Below, one piece after another: positions 34,148 to 43,069 of a DNA stretch of 64,000 nucleotides. The DNA is taken from NCBI GenBank assembly GCA_049296795.1, contig JBAQTC010000054.1:1-64000 (forward strand), read 5' to 3'. Made by a program: the position numbers and the translations under genes. The notes beneath the pieces are model-generated. The model was not told the DNA's origin. It worked only from the letters and a program-made list of their open reading frames with translations, and did not search any database. This stretch comes from CAXNKH01 sp049296795. Lineage in GTDB: Bacteria > Pseudomonadota > Gammaproteobacteria > Burkholderiales > Burkholderiaceae_C. The number at the start of each line of letters is the position of its first letter. Within the stretch, counting starts at the first letter, position 1.

Positions 34148-34672
34148 ATGACCACCATTCGCCCCTGCTTGAGCCCAGACATCCCGGCGCTAACAGCCAT
34201 CTACGCCCACCACGTGAAGCACGGTACGGGCACTTTCGAGATCGATCCGCCCAATGAAAATGAGATGTTGGTACGCCAAACGGAAGTTTTATCCAGGGGA
34301 CTACCCTACCTCGTTCTTGAGGTCCAGGGTCAGGTTCTGGGCTTTGCCTATTGCAACTGGTTCAAGCCACGTCCAGCCTACCGATTCTCAGCCGAAGACT
34401 CCATTTATTTGCATCCAGCCCACCATGGCCAAGGCTACGGTCGCTTGTTGCTGGCCGAACTCGCCAGCCAAGCCCAAGCCGTGGGCGTCAGAAAATTGAT
34501 TGCTGTGATTGGCGATTCGGCCAATGCCGGCTCGATCGGCGTACACCGTGCCCTGGGGTTCACCCACGTCGGCGTGCTGCAGGCTTGCGGCTGGAAATTT
34601 GACCGCTGGCTCGATGTAGTCCTGATGGAAAAAAATCTCGGACCCGCCAACCGGACCAAGCCCCAAGCCTAA
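34148..34672 (+). CDS. GNAT N-acetyltransferase, phosphinothricin acetyltransferase-like
   Basis: A 174-residue GNAT protein. It begins TTIRPCLSPDIPALTAIYAHHV and carries ENEMLVRQ, YCNWFKPRPAYRFSAEDSIYLHPAHHGQGYGRLLL (acetyl-CoA-binding loop HHGQGYG) and FTHVGVLQACGWKFDRWLD. This is the signature layout of the Pat/MddA subgroup, which acetylates methionine sulfone/sulfoximine or phosphinothricin. The natural substrate here is unknown. It lies 7 bases before the TM2 gene. Confidence 0.87.
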   Translation: MTTIRPCLSPDIPALTAIYAHHVKHGTGTFEIDPPNENEMLVRQTEVLSRGLPYLVLEVQGQVLGFAYCNWFKPRPAYRFSAEDSIYLHPAHHGQGYGRLLLAELASQAQAVGVRKLIAVIGDSANAGSIGVHRALGFTHVGVLQACGWKFDRWLDVVLMEKNLGPANRTKPQA

Positions 34673-34679
34673 AACCACC

Positions 34680-35126
34680 ATGAAAAACAAAACCATCGCC
34701 ACGTGGCTGACTTTCCTAGGCGGGCCGCTTGGCTTGCATCGTTTCTATTTATACGGCCTGACCGATGGCATCGGCTGGGCCATTCCGATTCCTACGGCCC
34801 TGGGGCTGTACGGCATCGGGCGGATCGGACAATTCGGCGTCGATGATCCTTGGAGTTGGGTACTGGTACCGTTGCTTGGATTTGCCGTTGCCGGTTGCGC
34901 GCTCAATGCGATTGTCTATGGACTGATGACAAGCGCGCATTGGAATAAGCGCTTCAACCCGTCAGAGAATCCAGAGGCAGCTGCCGGCCACAGCAACTGG
35001 TTAACGATAGGCGCCATAGTGTGCGCTTTGCTGATTGGTGCGACCGCTCTGATGTCAAGTATCGTTTTTAGCTTTCAACACTACTTCGAGTACCAAATCG
35101 AAGCAGCACAAAAAATCAGCCAGTAA
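34680..35126 (+). CDS. TM2 domain membrane protein
   Basis: A 148-residue protein. The N-terminal TM2 domain is recognised by WLTFLGGPLGLHRFYLYG, followed by two further hydrophobic segments and a polar C-terminus. TM2 proteins have no settled function. It follows the GNAT gene closely, so cotranscription is likely. It converges with the Pit transporter gene. Confidence 0.8.
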   Translation: MKNKTIATWLTFLGGPLGLHRFYLYGLTDGIGWAIPIPTALGLYGIGRIGQFGVDDPWSWVLVPLLGFAVAGCALNAIVYGLMTSAHWNKRFNPSENPEAAAGHSNWLTIGAIVCALLIGATALMSSIVFSFQHYFEYQIEAAQKISQ

Positions 35127-35147
35127 GCTGGCACTACAGTCCAGAGG

Positions 35148-36158
35148 CTAGAACAGCGTCAGACTCAGCCAGTAAGCAACGATCGCCATGAAAGCACTGG
35201 CGGGGATGGTAAATATCCAGGCCCAGACAATATTTCCAGCTACGCCCCAACGCACCGCACTGGCACGTCGTGCAGAACCAACGCCGACGATGGCGCCCGT
35301 AATGGTATGGGTGGTTGAGACCGGAATGCCCAATGAAGTTGCCAAAAAGAGTGTGATGGCGCCCCCGGTTTCGGCGCAAAAACCACCCACCGGTTTGAGC
35401 TTGGTAATTTTCTGCCCCATGGTTTTTACAATCCGCCAACCACCAAACATGGTCCCCGCAGCTATCGCGACATAACAGCTCACAATGGCCCACGTTGGCG
35501 GCGTCTTGTCTGTCGCAGCCACATAACCGGTGGCGATCAACAGCATCCAGAGGATGCCAATGGTTTTTTGCGCGTCATTGCCACCATGCCCCAGGCTGTA
35601 AGCGCCAGCCGATACCAGTTGCAGACGTCGAAACCAACGGTCCACTTTAGAAGGCGTCATGCGCCGGCAGACCCAGGCCACCAGCAACATCATCAATGAG
35701 CCCAACAAAAATCCGAACAAAGGCGAAATAAAAATAAACACCACGGTCTTCAAAATACCCGCTGACAACAGCGCGTCGGTCCCCGACTTGGCAATCACAG
35801 CGCCCACGATGCCCCCGATCAGCGCATGCGAAGAACTACTGGGAATCCCGTAGTACCAGGTAATGAAGTTCCAGCTGATGGCCCCTATCAACGCGCCGAA
35901 CACCACGTTGGTGTCCACAATACCCGGCTGGACGATGCCCTTTCCCACTGTGGCTGCCACGCTCAAATGGAAAATAAAAATAGCCACAAAATTGAAAAAA
36001 GCGGCAAACAAAACCGCTTGCCCGGGCTTGAGTACGCCAGTGGAAACCACCGTGGCAATGGAGTTAGCAGCATCATGAAAACCATTCATGAAATCAAAAG
36101 CCAAAGCCAGAAACACCAGCAATATCACCACCCAAAGAGCAGTCTGAACGCCTTGCAT
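35148..36158 (-). CDS. pit: PiT family inorganic phosphate transporter
   Basis: A 336-residue inner-membrane phosphate:cation symporter. It has the two family signatures: FDFMNGFHDAANSIATVVSTG near the N-terminus and SLGHGGNDAQKTIGILWML in the second half, plus GIPVSTTHTITGAIVG. There are about ten helices. It imports metal-phosphate complexes at low affinity. The preferred start is the ATG at 36158. A longer ORF to 36194 overlaps the upstream gene. It follows the PhoU-like DUF47 gene by 16 bases, a standard pair. Confidence 0.93.
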   Translation of the reverse strand: MQGVQTALWVVILLVFLALAFDFMNGFHDAANSIATVVSTGVLKPGQAVLFAAFFNFVAIFIFHLSVAATVGKGIVQPGIVDTNVVFGALIGAISWNFITWYYGIPSSSSHALIGGIVGAVIAKSGTDALLSAGILKTVVFIFISPLFGFLLGSLMMLLVAWVCRRMTPSKVDRWFRRLQLVSAGAYSLGHGGNDAQKTIGILWMLLIATGYVAATDKTPPTWAIVSCYVAIAAGTMFGGWRIVKTMGQKITKLKPVGGFCAETGGAITLFLATSLGIPVSTTHTITGAIVGVGSARRASAVRWGVAGNIVWAWIFTIPASAFMAIVAYWLSLTLF

Positions 36159-36174
36159 TACGCGACCCGATCTA

Positions 36175-36822
36175 TCAGGAGCTTTCGAGGACAATGCCCT
36201 CGATCACATTGGCCACGTCTTCGCACTTGTCAGTGACTGTCTCCAGCAATTCATAAATCGCTTTGAGCTTGATCACTTCACGCACATCGGCCTCTTCACG
36301 AAACAGCTTACTCATCGCCGCGCGCATCACCCGATCCGCATCCGACTCCAGGCGATCGATTTCCTCGCAGGTTTTAAGCGCCGCTTCAGCGACTTTGGGG
36401 TCGGCAATGGTCTCCAGCAAATAAACCACATCTTTAACCCGGTCACAACACCGCACGCAGAGGTCGGTCAAACGAAAGATCTCCTCCGTCATGTGTCGAA
36501 CGTCATACAGTGCCATGGTTTCAGCAGCATCCTGCAACAGGTCTGCCACATCGTCCATCGTGTTGATCAGCGAATGAATCTGTTCACGATCAATCGGTGT
36601 AATGAAGGTTTTATGCAGCGCTTTGTTGACTTCATGGGTGATGCGATCTGCCGCCTGCTCAGCGCTATCAACATCACGGTTGAACTGCTCTCGCAAATGA
36701 GGATCGTTGTAATGGTTCACCAACTGGGAGAAAGCCCTAACCGCCTCAACAATTCGGTCGGCGTGTTGGTTGAACATCTCGAAAAAATTGCCGTCGCGTG
36801 GCATCAACTTACCAAATAACAT
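36175..36822 (-). CDS. DUF47/PhoU-like phosphate transport accessory protein
   Basis: A 215-residue all-helical protein of the DUF47 family (Pit accessory protein). It starts with MLFGKLMPRDGNFFEMFNQHADRIVEAV and contains repeated PhoU-like helices such as ITHEVNKALHKTFITPIDREQIHSLI and LINTMDDVADLLQD. It is thought to regulate the adjacent Pit transporter. The gene pair is conserved across proteobacteria. Confidence 0.92.
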   Translation of the reverse strand: MLFGKLMPRDGNFFEMFNQHADRIVEAVRAFSQLVNHYNDPHLREQFNRDVDSAEQAADRITHEVNKALHKTFITPIDREQIHSLINTMDDVADLLQDAAETMALYDVRHMTEEIFRLTDLCVRCCDRVKDVVYLLETIADPKVAEAALKTCEEIDRLESDADRVMRAAMSKLFREEADVREVIKLKAIYELLETVTDKCEDVANVIEGIVLESS

Positions 36823-36950
36823 GAACGCATCCTTAAAAATGAGCTACCGAGGCCAGGCCCTTGCGTATACAGCGGCTAGTGTACCCCTGCCAAGCCAGGA
36901 CACGCCGCAAGCCCAACCAAAAAGACGTGGCATGAGCCGTCCGTTACACC

Positions 36951-37781
36951 TTAGATCGGCTTGTCGCCTAGCAAGGTAATTCGCTGCATCACCCGTCGAA
37001 AACCGTGGTAATCGTTCACTGGGTTGTGTTGGGTACAACGGTTGTCCCAAAACGCAATGCAATGGGGTTGCCAGGAAAACCGACAAGTGAACTCAGGCTT
37101 GACCTGGTGCTCAAACAGAAAGCGTAGCAGCGGCGCGCTCTCGGCTTGGCTCATTCCCTGCAAGCCACTGGTGTGCGCCACGTTCACATACAGGGCTTTA
37201 CGCCCGGTTTCGGGGTGGGTTCTTACTACAGGGTGTTCGGTTTGATACGACCTGGGGGCCGCATCGCCCCCGTCCGATTTAAGTCGATCTTCCCGTGTTT
37301 TGGAAACATCGGCCTGGGCCGAACTGCTGATGCCGATCAGGTTCGCGATCATATCCTTGAACTTATCCGACAGCGCCTCATACGCCAGGTACTGATTGGC
37401 AAATAAGGTATCGCCACCGTAAGGAGGAACTTCTTTCGACAAGAGCATGGAGCCCATCGGGGGCAATTCAAGGTAGGTGGTGTCTGAATGCCAGATTCCG
37501 CCAAAATTGACTTTTTCGTGCTCCAGCTTTTTGACCTCGATGACCTGAGGAAAGTCTGGCAAACCCTTGACAAAGGGATAGTCGACTGGCTCGCCCATGG
37601 CCTGGGCGAAACTCAAGAACTGCCGAGGATTGAGGTTCTGACCCCGAAAAAAAATCACCAGGTGTTCCAGCCAGGCCTGACGAATTTCAGCAGCCAGCGC
37701 ACCTGACACAGGCTGGGACAAATCGAGTCCCGAGATTTCCGCCCCCAGGGCGCCGGCGATTTTTTCAACCCTCAGCATCAT
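36951..37781 (-). CDS. TauD/TfdA-family Fe(II)/2-oxoglutarate dioxygenase
   Basis: A 276-residue dioxygenase. The iron motif HxD is in GIWHSDTTY near 116-124, and the distal His and the 2-oxoglutarate Arg lie in DNRCTQHNPVNDYHGFRRVMQR near 247-268. It hydroxylates a substrate while decarboxylating 2-oxoglutarate to succinate. TauD uses taurine and TfdA 2,4-D; here the substrate is unknown and no ssu/tau transporter genes are present. It starts five bases after acnB ends, so it is probably cotranscribed with a TCA enzyme, an uncommon pairing. Confidence 0.87.
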   Translation of the reverse strand: MMLRVEKIAGALGAEISGLDLSQPVSGALAAEIRQAWLEHLVIFFRGQNLNPRQFLSFAQAMGEPVDYPFVKGLPDFPQVIEVKKLEHEKVNFGGIWHSDTTYLELPPMGSMLLSKEVPPYGGDTLFANQYLAYEALSDKFKDMIANLIGISSSAQADVSKTREDRLKSDGGDAAPRSYQTEHPVVRTHPETGRKALYVNVAHTSGLQGMSQAESAPLLRFLFEHQVKPEFTCRFSWQPHCIAFWDNRCTQHNPVNDYHGFRRVMQRITLLGDKPI

Positions 37782-37786
37782 TCACA

Positions 37787-40387
37787 TCAATGGCTGGTCG
37801 CGTCTTCCTTGACGCTTTTTGCCGCTTCAGTGAAGTCGTCAATTTTGTCAAAGTTCAGGTATTGGTAAATTTTTCCGCTGTTGGCCGTCAAAACGCCCAT
37901 ATCGGCCATGTACTCTTCTTTGGTCGGAATACGGCCAAGCTTGGAGCAGATCGCAGCCAATTCGGCCGAACCCAGGTACACATTGCTGTTCTTGCCCAGC
38001 CGATTGGGGAAGTTGCGGGTACTGGTAGAAAACACAGTCGCGCCTTCCTTGACCTGGGCCTGATTGCCCATGCACAAGCTGCAACCTGGCATTTCCATCC
38101 GGGCGCCGGCAGCACCGAGCACGCCGTAATGACCTTCATCGCTGAGTTGTTTGGCATCCATCTTGGTTGGCGGTGCCATCCAGAGCTTGACTGGAATGTC
38201 ACGCTTGGACTCCAGCAACTTGGAGGCAGCCCGGAAATGACCGATATTGGTCATGCAAGAGCCAATGAAGACTTCGTCAATCTTGGAACCAGCCACCTCG
38301 GACAGCGTTTTTACGTCGTCCGGGTCGTTCGGGCAGGCCACGATCGGCTCATGAATCTCGGCCAGATCAATTTCGATCACAGCGGCGTACTCGGCATCGG
38401 CATCGCCCTTAAGCAGCTGTGGATTGGCCAGCCAGTCCTGCATTGCCTTGATCCGGCGCTTGATACTTCGCACATCGCCGTACCCCGTGGCGATCATCCA
38501 CTGGAGCATGGTGATGTTGCTGTTGATATATTCGATGATTGGCGCTTTATCCAGGTGCACAGTGCAACCTGCAGCGCTGCGCTCGGCTGATGCATCACTC
38601 AATTCAAACGCTTGCTCTACTTTCAAGTCGGGCAAGCCTTCGATTTCAACGATACGGCCGGAAAAAATGTTGATCTTGGCCTTTTTATCCACCGTCAGCA
38701 GGCCGTCCTTGATGGCCTGCAGCGGAATGGCGCTAACCAGGTCACGCAGGGTCACGCCGGGCTGCATCTTGCCCTTAAAACGAACCAGTACGCTCTCGGG
38801 CATGTCCAAGGGCATGACACCCGTTGCCGCTGCAAAAGCGACCAAACCGGAACCTGCGGGGAAGCTGATGCCGATCGGGAAACGGGTGTGGCTGTCACCG
38901 CCGGTGCCCACGGTATCGGGCAACAGCATGCGGTTGAGCCAGCTGTGGATGATGCCGTCGCCAGGACGCAAGCTAATCCCGCCACGATTGCGCATGAATT
39001 CAGGCAACTCATGGTGCATCTTGACGTCCACCGGCTTGGGGTAAGCCGCGGTGTGACAGAACGACTGCATCACCAGGTCCGAACTAAAGCCCAGGCAGGC
39101 CAAGTCTTTGAGCTCGTCGCGGGTCATGGTACCGGTGGTGTCTTGGCTACCCACACTGGTCATTTTGGGTTCGCAATAGGTGCCGGGGCGAACGCCTTTA
39201 CCTTCGGGCAGTCCGCAGGCGCGACCGACCATTTTTTGCGCCAGGCTGTAGCCCTTGCCGCTGTCCACCGGGTTGTGCGGCAAGCGAAACAAAGTAGAAA
39301 TCGGCAGACCCAGGGCTTCGCGCGCCTTGGTAGTCAGGCCGCGGCCGATGATCAGAGGAATCCGCCCGCCAGCCCGAACCTCATCCAACAAAACTTCGCT
39401 ACGCAATTCAAACTCGGCAATCACCTGGCCATTTTTGAGCGCTTTTCCCTCGTAAGGACGCAACTCGATCTCGTCGCCCATGTTCATTTGGCTAACGTCC
39501 AGCTCAATGGGCAAAGCACCTGCATCTTCCATGGTGTTGTAGAAAATCGGGGCAATCTTGGCGCCCAAGCAAACTCCTCCAAAACGCTTGTTGGGAACGA
39601 AAGGAATGTCTTCACCCGTCCACCACAGCACCGAGTTGGTTGCCGATTTGCGACTCGAACCAGTGCCGACCACGTCGCCCACATAGGCCACCAGGTTGCC
39701 CTTGGCACGCAAGTCTTCAATGAATTTGATCGGGCCGCGCTTGCCATCATCTTCGGGGCTAATGCCATCGCGTTTGTTCTTGAGCAATGCCAACGCATGC
39801 AAGGGAATATCGGGCCGACTCCAGGCATCAGGCGCCGGTGACAAATCATCGGTATTGGTTTCACCCGTCACTTTGAACACGCTGAGCATGATGGACTGCG
39901 GAACTTCAGGCCGACAAGTAAACCACTCCGCATCGGCCCAGCTTTGCAGCACGGCCTTGGCGTGGCCATTGCCTTGATCGGCCTTTTCCTTGACATCATG
40001 GAACTGGTCGAACATCAGCAGTGTTTTCTTCAGCGCTTGAGCCGCAGTGGCAGCAACCGTCGAATCATCCAACAAAGCTATCAACGGGCTGATGTTGTAA
40101 CCCCCGAGCATGGTGCCCAACAGTTCAGTCGCTTTTTCGCGGGAAATCAGGGAACAGGTTTCCGTTCCATGGGCCACGGCAGCGAGGTAGCTGGCCTTAA
40201 CCTTGGCAGCATCGTCCACTCCGGCAGGAATACGGTGGATGATCAAGTCCAACAGGGTCGCTTCTTCCCCAGCCGGTGGCTTTTTCAGCAGTTCGATCAA
40301 TTCAGCAGTTTGCTGGGCCGTCAAAGGCAGGGCTGGGATACCCAGAGCGGCGCGTTCAGACAAATGGGTTTGGTAATCTTGCAACAT
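37787..40387 (-). CDS. acnB: Aconitate hydratase B
   Basis: An 866-residue AcnB, full length (family about 865). It opens with the HEAT-like N-terminal domain (MLQDYQTHLSERAALG...). It contains SFCHTAAYPKPVDVKMH, VGTGGDSHTRFPIG, GSCMTNIGHFRAASKLL and MPGCSLCMGNQAQV, whose cysteines bind the [4Fe-4S] cluster. It interconverts citrate and isocitrate. Upstream on the same strand is a small periplasmic protein gene. Its leader has a short CCCGCTT/AAGCGGG hairpin (40424-40438) without a T-run. Confidence 0.97.
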   Translation of the reverse strand: MLQDYQTHLSERAALGIPALPLTAQQTAELIELLKKPPAGEEATLLDLIIHRIPAGVDDAAKVKASYLAAVAHGTETCSLISREKATELLGTMLGGYNISPLIALLDDSTVAATAAQALKKTLLMFDQFHDVKEKADQGNGHAKAVLQSWADAEWFTCRPEVPQSIMLSVFKVTGETNTDDLSPAPDAWSRPDIPLHALALLKNKRDGISPEDDGKRGPIKFIEDLRAKGNLVAYVGDVVGTGSSRKSATNSVLWWTGEDIPFVPNKRFGGVCLGAKIAPIFYNTMEDAGALPIELDVSQMNMGDEIELRPYEGKALKNGQVIAEFELRSEVLLDEVRAGGRIPLIIGRGLTTKAREALGLPISTLFRLPHNPVDSGKGYSLAQKMVGRACGLPEGKGVRPGTYCEPKMTSVGSQDTTGTMTRDELKDLACLGFSSDLVMQSFCHTAAYPKPVDVKMHHELPEFMRNRGGISLRPGDGIIHSWLNRMLLPDTVGTGGDSHTRFPIGISFPAGSGLVAFAAATGVMPLDMPESVLVRFKGKMQPGVTLRDLVSAIPLQAIKDGLLTVDKKAKINIFSGRIVEIEGLPDLKVEQAFELSDASAERSAAGCTVHLDKAPIIEYINSNITMLQWMIATGYGDVRSIKRRIKAMQDWLANPQLLKGDADAEYAAVIEIDLAEIHEPIVACPNDPDDVKTLSEVAGSKIDEVFIGSCMTNIGHFRAASKLLESKRDIPVKLWMAPPTKMDAKQLSDEGHYGVLGAAGARMEMPGCSLCMGNQAQVKEGATVFSTSTRNFPNRLGKNSNVYLGSAELAAICSKLGRIPTKEEYMADMGVLTANSGKIYQYLNFDKIDDFTEAAKSVKEDATSH

Positions 40388-40462
40388 GACTTTCTCCTGA
40401 TCGATGAATGAATTTGAATGGGACCCGCTTCAAGCGGGAAATCTGGAATAAGGTGGCGTCAG

Positions 40463-40939
40463 TTATTTGGCACTGCTTAACTTGGGTGAAGATTCTTGCA
40501 CCGGCGTAGGAGCAGCAAACAAGCCGGGCTGCGGGTTTGTGGACTGATGTTGTGCAAAAAGGCGCTGCGCGGGACTCTGACATACATCGGCAACACGCTT
40601 GCCGAGTTTCTGGTTGAGCAACATCGATTTGTCGGCCAGTTGCAACCAGACCATCCCGGCTTGCGGATCCTCCAGCCTGAGACTGCCGGTGCTGGTGAGC
40701 ACGGGGTACATGCGGTACTTCTGCTTGGGGCCCAATTGCAGCTGGAAATAACCCGTAGTTCTGGAGTCGGTTGAAAGCACGACCTTGACGCCCAGTTCGC
40801 ACGGCAAAACACCCAGGTGAACCTGGCGTGCCACGGCCAGCTGCGCGCTGCTGAGAACCAGATCGGGTTTGCTTGGCTGCCCCCACACCAGAGGCGAAAT
40901 CAAGCCCATCAAAGCAACAACAATGAATTTGTGATTCAT
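40463..40939 (-). CDS. Small periplasmic protein of unknown function
   Basis: A 158-residue protein. It has a signal peptide ending LVWGQ (about 21) and two cysteines (CELG and DVCQS) that could form a disulfide. The mature part is beta-rich, with YFQLQLGPKQKYRMYPVLTSTGSLRLED, and the tail is Pro/Ser/Gln-rich. I do not recognise a family. It lies between mdh and acnB on the same strand (45 bases after mdh ends is 40940-40984), a placement I believe recurs in related Comamonadaceae. No catalytic motif is seen. Confidence 0.75.
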   Translation of the reverse strand: MNHKFIVVALMGLISPLVWGQPSKPDLVLSSAQLAVARQVHLGVLPCELGVKVVLSTDSRTTGYFQLQLGPKQKYRMYPVLTSTGSLRLEDPQAGMVWLQLADKSMLLNQKLGKRVADVCQSPAQRLFAQHQSTNPQPGLFAAPTPVQESSPKLSSAK

Positions 40940-40984
40940 TCTTGGGAACTCCCTGCTTGGCTTAGATTTTTCTTTAAAGAAGCA

Positions 40985-41971
40985 TCAAATCAAGTGTGCC
41001 ACACCAGCTTGCTCGTCTTGCAGCTCTTTAAGGGTTTTGTTGATGCATTCCTGACTGAAGGCATCAATCGTCAAGCCTTCGACCAAACGGTATTCGCCGC
41101 CTTCACAGGTCACCGGAAAGCCGAACATGACATCTTTGGGAATTCCGTACTGACCGTCGGATGCGATGCCCATGGTGACCCACTTACCGTTGCTGCCCAA
41201 GGCCCAGTCACGCATATGGTCGATCGCCGCATTGGCCGCGGAGGCCGCTGAAGACAGGCCGCGTGCGTCAATGATGGCTGCGCCGCGTTTGCCCACAGTG
41301 GGCAGGAACACATTGGCGTTCCATTCCTGATCGTTGATCATCGCGGCCACACTCTGGCCACCGATGGTGGCAAAACGGTAATCGGCGTACATGGTCGGTG
41401 AATGGTTGCCCCACACCGTCAATTTTTCGATATCCGCCACGGCCTTGCCGGTTTTGGCCGCGATTTGCGAAGCGGCACGGTTGTGATCGAGGCGCAACAT
41501 CGCGGTGAAATTCTTGCGCGGCAGATCGGGCGCGCTCTTCATCGCAATATAGGCATTGGTATTGGCCGGGTTACCGACCACCAGTACTTTGACATTGCGG
41601 CTTGCAACAGCGTTCAAGGCCTTGCCTTGGGCTGTGAAAATTTGGCCGTTGATCGCCAGCAACTCAGCGCGCTCCATGCCGGCTTTGCGCGGCATGGAAC
41701 CCACCAGCAAGGCATAGTCCGTGTCCTTGAACGCTGTCATGGGATCACTGTGGGCTTCCATCCCCACCAGCAGCGGGAAAGCGCAATCCTGCAACTCCAT
41801 CATCACGCCCTTGAGTGCTTTTTGTGGGCCTTCGAACGGCACTTCCAGCAATTGCAGAATGACAGGCTGATCTTTACCCAGCATTTCGCCCGAAGCGATA
41901 CGAAACAACAAAGCGTAGCCAATTTGACCGGCGGCACCAGTAACGGCAACGCGAACAGGTTTTTTGCTCAT
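40985..41971 (-). CDS. mdh: Malate dehydrogenase
   Basis: A 328-residue NAD-dependent malate dehydrogenase. The Rossmann motif VTGAAGQIGYALLFRIASG is near 9-27. VGNPANTNAYIA and the catalytic His in VWGNHSPTMYAD, with LTRLDHNRAA-type (here MLRLDHNRAASQ), are all present. The length and this subgroup are the betaproteobacterial type. It oxidises malate to oxaloacetate. It is divergent from a GntR gene with a 12-base palindrome in the gap. Confidence 0.96.
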   Translation of the reverse strand: MSKKPVRVAVTGAAGQIGYALLFRIASGEMLGKDQPVILQLLEVPFEGPQKALKGVMMELQDCAFPLLVGMEAHSDPMTAFKDTDYALLVGSMPRKAGMERAELLAINGQIFTAQGKALNAVASRNVKVLVVGNPANTNAYIAMKSAPDLPRKNFTAMLRLDHNRAASQIAAKTGKAVADIEKLTVWGNHSPTMYADYRFATIGGQSVAAMINDQEWNANVFLPTVGKRGAAIIDARGLSSAASAANAAIDHMRDWALGSNGKWVTMGIASDGQYGIPKDVMFGFPVTCEGGEYRLVEGLTIDAFSQECINKTLKELQDEQAGVAHLI

Positions 41972-42093
41972 GACTTAAAAACTCCAGATGGGTAGGTGGT
42001 GGGTTTGACCTTGGCCCCAACGGAAACGTCAGGACTGACCGAAAGTGGGGCAAGTTTACCCCCTAAAATCCCCGAAAGGCAATTTATCTTCTG

Positions 42094-42105
42094 TCTTATA
42101 TAAGA
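42094..42105. promoter_or_regulatory. Palindromic operator candidate for TCA-island GntR
   Basis: TCTTATATAAGA, a perfect 12-base palindrome, lies in the gap between mdh (minus) and the GntR gene (plus). It directly abuts an in-frame ATG at 42107, which argues for the later start at 42158 and leaves room for the regulator to block its own promoter and that of mdh. Confidence 0.6.
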
Positions 42106-42157
42106 TATGATTGCAAAATTCTGGTCAGTTGCGCCAGCGCCCTACTTTCCACCCCAA

Positions 42158-42940
42158 ATGCCACCCCTCCACGCTGACAGCCATGCCGCTCTCACTCCGG
42201 CTGTGACCGGGGCGACGCCTTCCTTCAGCCCGCTGTACCAGCAAATCAAGGGCCTGATCCTGCAAAGTCTGCAGGCGCTGGAATGGAAGCCGGGTGAAGC
42301 CATACCCAGTGAGATCGAACTGGCCGCACGCTTTCAGGTGAGTCAGGGAACCGTGCGCAAAGCCATCGACGAGCTGGCTGCGGAAAATCTGGTGCTGCGA
42401 CGCCAGGGCAAGGGTACTTTTGTCGCCACCCACGCCGAACGACAGGTTCAATACCGCTTCCTGAAACTCGCACCTGACGCCGGCGAAGCTGGTTATGAAG
42501 GGCCAGCCCAGCGCATCATCATTGACTGCAAGCGATTACGCGCTAGCGCCGATATCGCCCGCGCCCTGGCGCTAAAACCCGGCGACGCGGTACTGCAGGT
42601 CCGCCGCGTGCTGTCTTTCTCGGGCAGCCCCACCATTTTGGAAGATCTTTGGCTACCAGGCAATCAGTTCAAGGGGCTGACGGCCGAACGGCTTAGGGGC
42701 TATGAAGGCCCAATGTACGCCTTATTTGAAACCGAATTTGGAGTCCGGATGGTTCGCGCCGAAGAGAAAATTCGGGCTGTGCTGGCCGACGAGGAGCAAG
42801 CAGCCTTGCTCAAAATCTCAAATTCGACACCCCTGCTCAGCGTCGAACGTATCGCTTTCACCTACAGCGACATCCCAATGGAACTGCGCCGTGGCCTGTA
42901 CCTGACAGAGACCCATCACTACCGCAATGAGCTCAACTGA
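42158..42940 (+). CDS. GntR family regulator of the TCA gene island
   Basis: A 260-residue GntR/UTRA regulator. The winged helix covers about 20-80 with SEIELAARFQVSQGTVRKAIDELAAENLVLRRQGKGTF. A UTRA domain follows (about 95-255). It lies first in a row with sdhCDAB, sdhE and gltA and diverges from mdh, so control of TCA enzymes in response to a dicarboxylate or related ligand is expected. No ribosome site marks the start; 42158 is preferred because the upstream ATG at 42107 has no leader after the operator. Confidence 0.85.
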   Translation: MPPLHADSHAALTPAVTGATPSFSPLYQQIKGLILQSLQALEWKPGEAIPSEIELAARFQVSQGTVRKAIDELAAENLVLRRQGKGTFVATHAERQVQYRFLKLAPDAGEAGYEGPAQRIIIDCKRLRASADIARALALKPGDAVLQVRRVLSFSGSPTILEDLWLPGNQFKGLTAERLRGYEGPMYALFETEFGVRMVRAEEKIRAVLADEEQAALLKISNSTPLLSVERIAFTYSDIPMELRRGLYLTETHHYRNELN

Positions 42941-43069
42941 ACAGCCCATCGACGTTTGCAAGTTCCTTGGCATAAACTGCCGAGCCAGCTGCATTCGACC
43001 CTGCCTTGCAATAGAATTTTGGGTTGGCGCAATTTCCAACCCTTCGTTAGCCCCCAAGAAAGCCCTTCC

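Noticed and set aside
38612..39841. A 409-codon open frame on the plus strand opposite acnB
   Set aside because: It is the antisense of a clearly real gene in GC-rich DNA. Its composition is His/Gln/Arg-heavy with no recognisable domain.
40970..40981. TTCTTTAAAGAA palindrome after mdh
   Set aside because: AT-rich and short, with no flanking evidence of a promoter, so it could be chance.
42107..42157. Upstream ATG start for the TCA-island GntR gene
   Set aside because: It abuts the palindrome and has no ribosome site. The added 17 residues lack GntR similarity.
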